Below, piece after piece: positions 22,190 to 31,569 of a stretch of 64,000 bases of DNA. The translations under genes and the position numbers were made by a program. Below the pieces are notes generated by a model. The model searched no databases. It was not told the origin of the DNA and saw nothing but the letters and a program-made list of their open reading frames with translations. The first letter of the stretch is position 1, and each line of letters starts with the position of its first letter. The DNA comes from Pisaster brevispinus. Taxonomy: Eukaryota > Echinodermata > Asteroidea > Forcipulatida > Asteriidae. The stretch covers positions 1 through 64,000 of the forward strand of contig JAMKCF010000179.1 in the NCBI GenBank assembly GCA_023634235.1, given 5' to 3'.

Positions 22190-23289
22190 CTGTACAAAAA
22201 CAAGAAAACATACAACTAGGGATGAATCACAATCGGCATTTGAGTAGGATCCTAAATTCAAGAGCAGCTTTAAAAAAGCAAGAAAAAAAAGCACAGAATT
22301 AAATTTCCTGTTCAAATAAACATTGAGAAAATTGTAGGAATACCAACAATTTTCAAAACAATAGCCTTCAACTATCCTGTGTATGATAACTTTGACTTTA
22401 AGCTGGTGATATTTCAGGGTTCAATTTAGTCTGGAGCAAATCAGAAAACTGGTAATAAGGCAGGTACGACAAACGTTCTCTTCCATTTATGTAACTATAA
22501 CAGTTATATACGACCGCCTCTTTCCAAGTGATTTTTTTAAATTTTATGTTTGGGCTTTATACCGTTTTTTTGTTTACATTCCTCTTCACGAATTTGTGGG
22601 TAAAATACTAATTGCTGACCTTAACCCTGTACTGCCCAGAGATGGAAAAACTAAAATGACAAATATGAAATGTGATTAAATGACTTCAAGAAGACCCATT
22701 AAATTTAAAAACTTTCAACATTTAATATTTCATATTCATAATTAAAACTTAGGCAATGTATCATTAATGATACATTGGGCAGACGAGGCAATCTTTTCTC
22801 AGAATCAAGTACATGTATAAGTAATTACACATCTTTATATGTTTCCCACATAAGGAATTTGGGATGTTTGTTGTTGCTTTTCTCAATGCAATTATCTGAA
22901 GCTATTCTCTAACAGGTTGAATGTACATGTACAATGTAATTCCAGCCCCACCATTCCCTTCCAGCACCCCATTGTCCTGCAATGCCCACTACAGTCATCC
23001 CTTTTCATTGTAAAAAACAAAGGGACTACTTTGTCGCAATTTTGAGCACAATACTAATTTATTGCAATTCCTTAGATCCAACTACCGGGTGGGGATACGG
23101 GTGGGAGCCTCCCCTCCCTCCTTCCCTGCATATCAGCACTTTTGCTCCATGTCCCCAAAGGAGATCGAAAACCCCCACAGAAGTCATGGTTTGATACTGT
23201 AAAGAAAAACACCCCCAAACATGTCTTTAAGCCCCCACCCCTATTGAGACTGTCTGGTAATGCCACTGCCCACTCCACTTGCAGCTTCT
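22190..23289. other. non-coding region
   Basis: AT-rich, with only short frames. A small palindrome (aatgtatcattaatgatacatt) is visible near 22,755-22,776. No gene recognised. Confidence 0.4.
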
Positions 23290-24280
23290 TCAGGTGACGG
23301 TCTTCCTCGCCCCTGTGGTTTTTCTATCCCTGCAGTTATCAAAGACTGTAGGGCACAAGATGACTGGAACTTCCGTAGTGGCAATATTTGCTTTTGATCA
23401 GTTCCGATCTCTTTGTGGTGACGTTGGTACAGCATCCAGGCGTTAACAACTGACATGACGATAGAGTGCCACCACAGATGAGTATACTGTCTGCATGATC
23501 TCATGCCACACTTGTACATGTACATATTAGTACACATATAGACCAAATCGAATCCTCCTATGAACTTATAGTATTCGTTGATGATGGCAGGCTTTCGACA
23601 TATTCTTTTTCTTTTTTGTCCCATCATCTCTTTGCTTTCCCAAGGGGCTCAACACCAACTAGCGATGAAACCTGGCTGACGACTTTGTTGTCACACCATT
23701 GGCAAAGACTGTATTAGTGTGGTCTTCAACCTGTTCCGCTGTTGCACCACGCCCTTGCTTCTTCATGGCCTGGTCATCAGATATCTTGATATTCTTCACA
23801 CGGTTCATCCTTACGGTGCCATTGTAAAGGATGTCCAGTTGTTTTAGTTTCTCATCTTGAGGAATACCAGTGAAATAGTTATAAGTGCACACCTTAAAAT
23901 TCATTCCAGCTGGATGTGTCTTTCAGCTTGGTGACAATGGAGCTGCTCACACCAAGATCTCTTGTCTCTGAAGTCCTCCCTTGGTATACACCAAAATCAT
24001 ACAGGAAGCCGGTACACCCAGAGCATCCACACATTTATATAATTTATAGCTTCTCAAATCTTGAACGCGTCTTGACGTTGGCGATGCGATCATAGCGTGT
24101 CTCGATCTTCCAAAAGGTATGATTATTGGGCATTTGAACAATGCCCTTAAGTAAGTTCATCCCGAGCATTTGCTCAATCTCCTGTGGTGATGTGTTGACA
24201 GCTCGGCAATCAAGTTCAACATTATACCTGTTTGTTCCGAGCGGATTCCTTCCCGTCCCAAAACTCAAAGACAAGGGTCT
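23290..24280 (-). pseudogene. decayed piggyBac-type transposase
   Basis: Fragments of a DDE_Tnp_1_7 (piggyBac-family) protein lie in order on the minus strand but in different frames. From 24,274: TSPQEIEQMLGMNLLKGIVQMP, ETRYD and RFEKL. Near 24,050: YKLYKCVDALGVPASCMILV-YTKGG. From 23,900: KVCTYNYFTGIPQDEKLKQL, GTVRMNRVKN and KKQGRG. From 23,600: KPAIINEYYKFIGGFDL and VVNAWMLYQRH. The segment between RFEKL and YKLYK, which normally holds the first catalytic Asp, is missing. The second (family FDNYFTS) reads TYNYFTG, so the Asp is lost; the third survives in GGFDL. It is a dead transposase. Confidence 0.85.
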
Positions 24281-25144
24281 GTCTCAGTAAAATCAATTTA
24301 ACAAGTTATACAAAAGTATTGAAGGAACAGTTCAAAACCCTGCAGTGACACATCTATTCTAGATGAGAGCACAAAACCACTCTATTGTGAATATAGAAAC
24401 CATTTTTTAAATCAAATATGTTCATGTTATTTTTTGGTGTAAAGTCTTTGCACATATCAACACAAACATACAGGAAAATTTATCACTTGTCTGAGAGTCT
24501 TCATTCAGCCTGTTCAGCTGTGTAAAGGCTTTGTCCCAACGCCTTTGTTTATGCTTGTCTCCCGAGTTGGAATGATAAATAAAAAATAAAAAAATGCTTT
24601 TCAAAATTGTTCATTTTCATGATTGATACCTGAGGACTGCTAGACAAGAAAATAGCTTTAACAAGATCGTAAAAAAAAAAGATTTTGATAAGTGTAAGTA
24701 TGGATGTTTCCTTGCTTCTCAGCTACTGCACCCGTTTAGATGTGCAATGAAAATTATAATATAATGGTCAATGAGGTTTGTTTACAAACTCAACTTAGCT
24801 TGAAGAGTAAGACCGGAGAAACCTCTGAACCTTACCCATACCACAATCTATGTTCGAATACACAGAGAGGATATGAAACGATTTACTATAATGTATTTAG
24901 CCTGTGCTGACATGCGCCCTCTAAAGTCCAGTTCGGTTTGCAAAAGTAGTAATCCCTTCGAACAAAACAGCATGATCTTTGAATGCATGTGTAGATACCG
25001 CAAGTTAACAGTGTAAGAACGACAGTCAAAAAGCCAAACGTTCTGATATGACTAACATTTTTTGTAGTGAAGTAAATTTTCAGACTCTCGAAAATCTTAA
25101 CATTTAGACCATTACACAAAATCTTTAACTAAAATCCCAGAAAG
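24281..25144. other. non-coding region
   Basis: AT-rich, with no exon or repeat that I can recognise. Confidence 0.4.
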
Positions 25145-25546
25145 CCAAGTACTGAGGCTTAGTCAGTGTAGCCCTGCTTCCTAGACCTGTCATTTAAACC
25201 ACTTATCTGACCTTTTTAACACAATTTCAAAATCATCAAACCCTTGTAACGTAATCACAACCCTTGTAACGAACTCATAGTTCAAAACTCATTTGAAAAT
25301 AAAAACGGAAAAAAAAACCTCTCTTTTTAGAATAACACAGTTGACCCTTTAATTTTCCCTAGACATCGGTTAAAACAAGGAAGTTATGCGCAAAAACAGT
25401 TTGATACTTAAATCCAACTTCACATCAAAACAGTTACAAAGGCGTTAAAAACAAGGAAGGGACGCTGTAAAAACCTGAAGTCACGACAAAAACAACTGAG
25501 TTTTCCCTCAAAAGATAAATAAAAAAAAAGTTGTTAGCGTTTGACT
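25145..25546 (+). promoter_or_regulatory. 5' flank of tail-less receptor, shared with paralogue
   Basis: Matches the reverse complement of 14,600-14,960 in order: agccaagtactgaggctta, catttaaaccacttatctgacc, cccttgtaacg, a block ending cagttgaccc, and acctgaagtcacgacaa. Two partial internal copies of aaacaaggaag (near 25,375 and 25,450) are present. The ATG follows only about 55 bp after the last shared block, against about 390 bp in the other gene. It probably contains promoter or 5' UTR sequence; no TATA box is obvious. Confidence 0.5.
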
Positions 25547-26917
25547 ATGTTTATGAGCATTGTCTTGACCGCGTTGATCTGTAAGGCAGAAATTCAGTAT
25601 TTCAACTTGAACCCACAGAATGTTACAGTCACGGAGGGGAGTAATGTAACACTCACTTGTAGATCGGTGTATTTAACAACCTGTACGTATTATCAATTCA
25701 GTTGGCAGAGAAAACTCAATCAACATTCTGACATCGAGCAAATTTCTGTCTGTTCCCGTCTAAAATTAAACTTTGCAGGACGTAGCGGTATTGTTGTTGA
25801 GCAGGTCAGTGAACGCTATCACCTGCAAATCTATAACGTCCAACGAGATGACAGTGGGATTTATTGGTGTAATATGATTGAAACAAATGGGCATCTCGAT
25901 CACAGCAGTGAGACAGCTTTATTGACAGTTAATCCACTTCTCCCCGAGTATAAACCTTCTTGTAACATTTATCCAAGTCGACCAAGAGTCGGTGAAACCG
26001 TCTCGTTTAAATGCACCCTCTCAGAACGCGACCCTCCGAGCCTGTTGAACTGGTTCGAATCCACATCAAGCGGTCTTATCCAGATTGAAGATAAAACAGA
26101 AGTCAATCCAGGTGAGACATATACAGTTTCGCGAGAGTTGACCGAGTCAGACATTATGAGAGAGTTTACATGTGTAGCTGGTCCCCACCTTAATGGTCCA
26201 AATTGCTCCATTACACCTCTTCAGATACCAACGACTGTCTCAATCTCACCCTCTCACCTGACGCTACTTGAACACCAGAACGCGACATTCACGTGTGACT
26301 TGAAGTCTACACCGCAACAGATAGCAGATAGGTATGAATGGCGCGTGTTCCTGGTTGACAAAGGCATTGTAAAGGTTAACCGAGACACGGTGCAGAACCT
26401 CGATGGTCGGTTTAAACTTGACCAAAATGGACAAACTCTTCAGATTATCGACGTAACTCCTGGAGAATTCAACAATTCTAAGATCAGATGCATTGCATTT
26501 CAAGGCAGTACAACAATTTCAAGTGTCAATGATTCACTGTTATTCATCTTGCCTCTGCTTGAAGCCGGGTCAGATCATCATTCGTCAGAGTCTAGTGATA
26601 AACCACACCTTCTTCCAACCATCGAATCGTACCCGACTCCTTGCATGCCTTGTGACGTGTGCGTCTTGTCCGGTGAGGCGATATACTGCCACTGGTCTCG
26701 TACAGCTGTCATTATAGGGGGCGCTGTTGGAGGCCTTGTCTTTCTGGTTACAGCCGCTGCTCTCATTGGATGCTACATCGTAAAGAATAAACGACAGAGG
26801 GAAGAACCACGCCCAAAACTGTTTACAAGGACTGCACTAAAGTTTGTTCGTCAAAGACCGTCATTCACCTCGGCTGAGATAACTAGTGGACTAATTATTC
26901 TTAATGGAGAGCGCTAA
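25547..26917 (+). CDS. Ig-superfamily receptor with tyrosine-free tail (single exon)
   Basis: A 456-residue type I membrane protein. The frame is open from a TTG at 25,541, but the first ATG is 25,547. The start MFMSIVLTALICKAEIQ is a short signal peptide. Ig1 is V-like (C38-C108, DDSGIYWC), Ig2 C156-C209 and Ig3 C250-C315. A stalk with a CMPCDVC cluster is followed by a membrane segment around 387-411 and basic KNKRQR. From Ig2 to the membrane it is nearly identical to the minus-strand receptor: across Ig3 and the stalk start I count 5 changed residues in about 124. Ig1 is far more different, roughly 55-60% identical by eye. Homology stops abruptly after EPRPKL; the remaining tail is about 31 residues with no tyrosine, hence no ITIM, ITSM or ITAM. 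The membrane segment has no charged residue for DAP12-type pairing. A non-signalling or decoy partner of the inhibitory receptor is inferred. Confidence 0.85.
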   Translation: MFMSIVLTALICKAEIQYFNLNPQNVTVTEGSNVTLTCRSVYLTTCTYYQFSWQRKLNQHSDIEQISVCSRLKLNFAGRSGIVVEQVSERYHLQIYNVQRDDSGIYWCNMIETNGHLDHSSETALLTVNPLLPEYKPSCNIYPSRPRVGETVSFKCTLSERDPPSLLNWFESTSSGLIQIEDKTEVNPGETYTVSRELTESDIMREFTCVAGPHLNGPNCSITPLQIPTTVSISPSHLTLLEHQNATFTCDLKSTPQQIADRYEWRVFLVDKGIVKVNRDTVQNLDGRFKLDQNGQTLQIIDVTPGEFNNSKIRCIAFQGSTTISSVNDSLLFILPLLEAGSDHHSSESSDKPHLLPTIESYPTPCMPCDVCVLSGEAIYCHWSRTAVIIGGAVGGLVFLVTAAALIGCYIVKNKRQREEPRPKLFTRTALKFVRQRPSFTSAEITSGLIILNGER

Positions 26918-27016
26918 AATAAGTTATGGCTTGGGACATAATGAAACATCCATGAATAAAAAGATAATAAGGAGTTCATCAATTTAAGTTGAATTGAACT
27001 TCATATTTCTATTAGA

Positions 27017-27022
27017 AATAAA
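27017..27022 (+). terminator. candidate polyadenylation signal
   Basis: AATAAA about 100 bp after the receptor stop codon. A second AATAAA, within gaataaaaag, lies near 26,954. Either could end the single-exon message. Confidence 0.5.
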
Positions 27023-27232
27023 ACATTGCTGCACTCCTGGATTTGCATTTGTTATCCTAGTTATTGACGGTCGTTAACAAAACTGTAACGTTCGTAGCAG
27101 CACGGAACTTGGGGCTGGGCCCAATTTGAGTTTGCACTTCTGCAGAGTGTCTGCAAACCCTCAACAGCCAGGGTCTTCATATTATTTTAAGGTTAAAAAC
27201 TAGAAGCAGACTTTTTTCTTATCCTTTCCAGT

Positions 27233-27269
27233 ATGTCTAGAAGAAGACGCTTAGAAGATGACGGTGATG
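27233..27269 (+). pseudogene. NCBP1 fragment: start exon
   Basis: Encodes MSRRRRLEDDGD, the conserved NCBP1 start, after a strong acceptor (tatcctttccag, ending 27,231), implying a separate 5' UTR exon upstream. It ends at a GTAATA donor in phase 1. Confidence 0.85.
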
Positions 27270-27461
27270 GTAATATTTCTACTTATTTATATTTAGTTTA
27301 CGAGCTGCCCTTCGCCTGTTCGCTCCTTGCTCTCGTGAAAAGCGTCTGCTTTTTGTTGTGTTTACCATTGCTTCGCACAGCATCCTTTTCGGGAAAATGT
27401 TTTATTTAAGTTTTTAAAATGTTAGTAGCCCTTAAAAGTTATATGAGTGCTACAGTTATGT

Positions 27462-27664
27462 GAGTTGCGATGATCGTAACCCTCCATCCTCCCGAGTTGC
27501 GATGATCGTAACCCTCCATCCTCCCGAGTTGCAATGGAATCGTAACCCTTACCCTCCATCCTCCCGAGTTGCGATGATCGTAACCCTCCATCCTCCCGAG
27601 TTGCGATGATCGTAACCCTCCATCCTCCCGAGCTGCGATGATCGTAACCCTCCATCCTCCCGAC
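27462..27664. repeat. 32-bp minisatellite
   Basis: About six copies of gagttgcgatgatcgtaacc followed by ctccatcctccc, one interrupted by a short expansion (aatggaatcgtaaccctt). It lies in the first intron of the NCBP1 relic. The open minus-strand frames over it are repeat shadows. Confidence 0.9.
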
Positions 27665-27686
27665 GGTCGGGAGGATGGAGGGTTAC
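27644..27686. repeat. perfect 21-bp inverted repeat, 1-base loop
   Basis: The last minisatellite unit, gtaaccctccatcctcccga plus c, is followed after a single G by its exact reverse complement, giving a 43-bp near-perfect cruciform-capable palindrome at the array edge. Confidence 0.9.
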
Positions 27687-27698
27687 AAACATAAGGGT

Positions 27699-27770
27699 AG
27701 TATACTCTACTCAGCATTCTCCTGAAGATGAGCAGAGTATACTGTTTGAAACGTCGAGACCACACCAAGC
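27699..27770 (+). ncRNA. hammerhead-like core motif (retroelement tail?)
   Basis: CTGAAGA (27,722-27,728) and GAAA (27,748-27,751) flank a short helix (cagagtatactg region), as in the hammerhead core CUGANGA...GAAA. A 14-bp inverted repeat (agtatactctactc with gagcagagtatact, one mismatch) overlaps it. Penelope-like retroelements are known to carry minimal hammerheads, and the phrase tttgaaacgtcgagac is typical of such repeats. I cannot draw a complete three-helix fold with a cleavage site by eye. Confidence 0.3.
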
Positions 27771-27901
27771 CAACACTCCTCCCATGGAGTTCGGGCCTTA
27801 TAAATAAAGACGTTTATTTTTCAATTTACGTTTCATTGCCTCTTTGTCTTTGAGAATTCATGGCGCAATGCCACGGTTTTTGTTAACAACATTCCCAACA
27901 G

Positions 27902-27993
27902 ATAACAGGAGTCAAAAGCGTTGGAGGACCACCACTGATCAAAATGAGATAGAAGAAAGGCTCGAATCCCTCATTGCAAGAGTCGGGGAAAAG
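27902..27993 (+). pseudogene. NCBP1 fragment: basic/LESLIARVGEK exon
   Basis: Acceptor cattcccaacag and donor gtatag. With the phase-1 base from the first exon it reads NRSQKRWRTTTDQNEI then ERLESLIARVGEK, matching the NLS-like region and first helix of CBP80. Intact on its own. Confidence 0.85.
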
Positions 27994-28020
27994 GTATAGA
28001 CCTTGTATAATACTGTTGGT

Positions 28021-28180
28021 GACTTTACGTCTTGTGTAACGCTGTTATGGTGACTTTACGTCTTGTGTAACGCTGTTATCTTGACTTTACGTCTTGTGTA
28101 ACGCTGTTATGGTGACTTTACGTCTTGTGTAACGCTGTTATCTTGACTTTACGTCTTGTGTAACGCTGTTATGGTGACTT
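28021..28180. repeat. 31-bp tandem repeat
   Basis: Five full copies of gactttacgtcttgtgtaac plus gctgttatggt or gctgttatctt, with the two 3' variants alternating, and a partial sixth. It lies in the second intron of the NCBP1 relic. Confidence 0.92.
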
Positions 28181-28344
28181 AACCTGGGCATGGTTGAATG
28201 CTCAGTATTGAACTAGGGATGGGACGTTTAACTGTTTAACCCCCCCCCCCCCCCCCCTAAAAAAAACGGGTTAAATCCATTTCCAAATATCTTTAATATT
28301 TAACCGAAACGGACAATAAAACAAACAAGACCTTTCTTTTTCAG
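28181..28344. other. low-complexity poly-C/A stretch
   Basis: A run of about 18 C (near 28,241-28,257), then aaaaaaa and AT-rich sequence. Such tracts are prone to assembly error. Confidence 0.6.
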
Positions 28345-28380
28345 CTTGCCTGCAGAGAATTATTCTCCTGCTTTGTTTTA
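28345..28380 (+). pseudogene. possible remnant of missing NCBP1 exon
   Basis: After tttttcag the sequence reads LACRELFS, weakly like the family's SACSLES that should follow VGEK. A stop follows within a few codons and the remaining approximately 30 residues of this exon are absent. Confidence 0.3.
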
Positions 28381-28638
28381 TAACAATTAGTATCGATGAT
28401 AATGCTATTGAGCAACCGTGGTGTGCACACTCCCACACAAAAGCATTTTTATAAATTTACATTTTGCTACATGTATGTAGACAGAACAGCACTATACCAG
28501 CACACGAAGGATGTGCAGACACACACTGATTTTGTGACCACCAAATTGATGGAACAAGATAACAATTTTCATTACATGCTTGCAATAGTTTTCTTTTCTT
28601 TTTTATAGTTATTGATATTTCTTTTTGTTCCTACACAG

Positions 28639-28739
28639 TTCAACTGAGTTGCCAGAAAAGTTGAGTGTGTACACAACCTTGGTCGGTCTCATCAATGCTA
28701 AGAACTACGAATGCTAAGAACTACGAATGTGGAGGCGAT
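28639..28739 (+). pseudogene. NCBP1 fragment with 16-bp duplication
   Basis: Reads LPEKLSVYTTLVGLINAKNY, matching the family, then runs into a stop because aatgctaagaactacg is duplicated in tandem (28,694-28,709 and 28,710-28,725). Removing one copy conceptually would continue into CGGD and a GTGAGT donor. The duplication shifts the frame. Confidence 0.85.
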
Positions 28740-29117
28740 GTGAGTTCTTACATGAATTGTATCCATGTAGTCTTGGTCAAGGACCAGGGATAAAAAAAAT
28801 GACTCAACAGAGGGCGCACTATTTGTGGTGGGTCCTGGCCTGCAGTAGAGGGCATTGGAATGGAGCAATTTTGACACCGTGCTTTTATCTGTCATTTGAA
28901 CCTAAAAGGATTGGGGAATGGAGCAATTTCGACAAAGTTCTTTGTGAATTTGGAGCACTTATTTCATCGTTCAGTTACTGCCAAGTTTAAGTCGACACTT
29001 TGGTGGTGTTAGACTCCTTGGCATTGTTTCAAAACAGTTTATTCTGATTCACGAAAATCTGTGTTCATTGCAAATTGCTGTGATTAATTTTCTTTGTGTC
29101 TTGTTCTTTAATAATAG

Positions 29118-29345
29118 TTCTCGGAGGAGTTATGGAGGCAGTTGAAGGAGCTGATGAAGCAGAACGAGTGGGACAGATGTCGCCTACTAGTGCGCTTCAT
29201 TGCTGACCTCATCAACTGCCGTGTGGTGGACGTCTCCTCCATGGTTCAGCTCTACGAAGCATTTGTCGCCATGACGCTAGAAGAAGGCATCCCTCAGGTC
29301 AGGTCGGACTGGTTTGTGTACACTGTACTCTCCAGTCTGCCATGG
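29118..29345 (+). pseudogene. NCBP1 fragment: LVRFIADLINC exon
   Basis: A 228-bp, 76-codon block starting FSEELWRQLKEL and ending VLSSLPW before a GTGAGT donor; it also contains PQVRSDWFVY. Intact, phase 0 on both sides, and part of the first MIF4G domain. Confidence 0.9.
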
Positions 29346-29944
29346 GTGAGTGTAGATTTTCTGGATCAATTATCCCCTACTATGGATGCACACTCCAAGA
29401 TGCCTCAATACCTTCCCCATATGCTATGCACAGAATGGTGAAGTAACCCATGCCACACTTTCCTGTCATTGTATTTGTTTGATCAATCAGTGCCACAGAT
29501 TGCCACGACAGAAATTGACCAAGGTTGAGAACCTTTATCTCTTCCAGCAGTCGCCCAAATTCCATTGCAATTGAGTGCAGCTGGTGGCTTCTCCAGTTTA
29601 TCACTCTCATTGAAGCACCTTGGGCAATGGCTGTACTCTCTACATCAGCATGTGTGTGTGCCTCATAATGCCACAGTTGTGGCATAGTGTGGTATGGGTT
29701 GGTTGTCCTGAGAAACATGCCATTAGTCGGTGGATTGATTCTTATCAACTTCCTTACCAGGAGATGTCCTGGACAGTTCAGAGTCTTTTTTGGGGGGTGG
29801 TGTAAACATTCCGCTATAAATCAAACTATTAGTCTAAGGCCATGTCTAAATCAAGTGACTGCAACCACAGCTGTGGCCACAACAGCAACAATGAAGCGTA
29901 GGACTCTTTGGCATTGAAAAAATAAAAACAATTTAGTAGTATTC

Positions 29945-30140
29945 TTTTAAATTAAGACCATGAAAAACATGAAGATAAAACCAAATAGAATACCCCAGAG
30001 TGCAGATTAGGGCTTTTAAAACAGAAGATAAATGTATATACGTAAGTAGGCTTCGAGCAAGTTTTCGCAAGTTTTCGCCCTCAAAAGCTTTCATGCTTTG
30101 TGCTCACAGTTCAGTTCAGCCTATCACATCCCTGATAGGA
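29945..30140. repeat. duplicated segment, copy 1
   Basis: Matches 34,678-34,835 in the same orientation: aaaaacatgaag-taaaacc, aaatagaat(a/g)ccccagagtg, cagattagggcttttaaaac, gtaagtaggcttcgag and cctatcacatccct are shared in order, with small indels. This copy lies inside an intron of the NCBP1 relic and the other beyond it. Confidence 0.8.
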
Positions 30141-30294
30141 CAACACAAGCTCAAACAGCGTCCTCACTGAACTCAAAGGAAGACCAGTCATTGGCTGAGA
30201 ATGTAACATGGCGCGTACACATGCGCACATTTCCATTTTCCATTGATCTCAAGAAATGGCAGCGTATGCGAGAGGTCTATTCAGTTATTAGTTG

Positions 30295-30545
30295 ACGCAT
30301 GGGCGTGTCTTGGTCAAGGGGTCGAAGAGTGCCGGACCAAAGCTCTGGTGTTTCTGATCAGCAGAGTGTGGGATCGGGTCCTAGTTCAGGTCCTGATGTT
30401 GACGCTTGTGTCACTTAGCCATTGTTGCTTTGTCCTTTGGATGGGACGTAAAGCTGTGTTGTGTAATGCATGTGGAAACACAAATTGCACTTATCCTTAA
30501 GAGAGGGGGTTTGCCCAGGTGCTTCAGGTATGGTTTACTGCACCT
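30295..30545 (+). mobile_element. SINE-like element
   Basis: Contains a pattern familiar from short interspersed elements of marine invertebrates: gacgcttgtgtcacttagcc, attgttgctttgtcctttgg, atgggacgtaaagctgtgt, gtaatgcatgt and cacttatccttaagag then ggtttgccc. An upstream tRNA-like head is degraded. It sits in an intron of the NCBP1 relic. Confidence 0.55.
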
Positions 30546-30662
30546 TGTTTCACCCTTACAAGGTACCCCTTCAACACCCCCTTCCACACCACCTTCACCC
30601 CTTCTGCACCCCTTTCAACAACCCCTTCAACCCTCTTACACACCCCTTCGCCCCTACAACAG
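30546..30662. repeat. CCCCTTCA-rich low-complexity tract
   Basis: Irregular iterations of acccccttc, caccccttc and caaccccttcaa. The open plus-strand frames rich in P, S and T are shadows of it. Confidence 0.85.
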
Positions 30663-30732
30663 ATAGATTTGTCCACTTTCCTGATATGCAGATATAGAAC
30701 TTATCCCTTAAAATATTTTGTATCTTTGCCAG

Positions 30733-30803
30733 AAAGAGAAAGAAGGACCATGTTCCGATGTTGAGGGTGTGGCACAGCGACACACCCCACCCCCCAGGAA
30801 GAT
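30733..30803 (+). pseudogene. NCBP1 fragment with +1 C
   Basis: Acceptor tatctttgccag, then RKRKKDHVPMLRVWHSDTPHP. A run of six C at 30,790-30,795 is one base too long to reach the donor GAT|GTAAGT in the phase required by the next exon. The exon encoding the preceding approximately 25 residues was not found between 29,346 and 30,732. Confidence 0.85.
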
Positions 30804-31569
30804 GTAAGTTGTTCATCAATGGCCTCAATAGTGTCTCCAAGTCTCTCCAAAGGGACAACATGAGAAATGAAGCATAAAATGAACTAAATGCAATACTAGC
30901 GTCGGAACTCTTCATCATTGAATCAGTGCCAGAACTAATTTGTTCAATTGAGTTTCTTTGACATGTTAAAGCATGCATTATCGCATGGACAACATCGGTA
31001 ATAGTCAAAGACCATCATCGCACTTTGTGTGACCCAGCATGTACTTGAATAAACCAACTTCTGGAAGTTGAAGCTGAATCAGTCATTGTGTTCACTAGAA
31101 GATAAGTGAAAAACCCCCTTGTATGTTTTCACTGTTTTCAAGCGTCAGGTTTTCGAGCTCAAAACTAATTGTTTGACTCATTTCTCAAAACCTGAAGCAC
31201 TTTAAGGACAAATATGTTGGGAAAAATGTTCCACATTAACCATCTTTATACTATGTTAATTGTGTGCAAACATCTTTGAGCACTTATATTTTCACTGTTA
31301 TCAATGTTGTGCAACAAAAATTAAAGAAATGTACGTGGGAACCAGAGGTTTCACCTGAAAATGCTCAAATAACGGCGAGACTTCCGCAATCTATTTTATG
31401 TTCAGTGTGTTGTTCACTTCCTCAACAATATTCTGCCGTTCTTACTTTCAAAATAAATGTTCTAAGAATATTTGCCCTCCATCATTTAACGAAAAGAATT
31501 GTCTTTGTAAAGGGTGATGAGAAAAGACAAACATTTTTCTAATTTGTCCTTTCTCATGGCATTTATCAG

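Noticed and set aside
25541..25546. Upstream TTG as the start of the tail-less receptor
   Set aside because: Non-ATG starts are not expected here, and the ATG at 25,547 aligns with an internal Met of the partner and gives a good signal peptide.
26705..26779. Activating receptor pairing with a DAP12-type adaptor
   Set aside because: The membrane segment of the tail-less receptor has no Lys or Arg within the hydrophobic span; only the flanking basic stop-transfer is charged.
27422..27768. Minus-strand frames rich in G, R and S
   Set aside because: Translation of the 32-bp minisatellite; no independent coding evidence.
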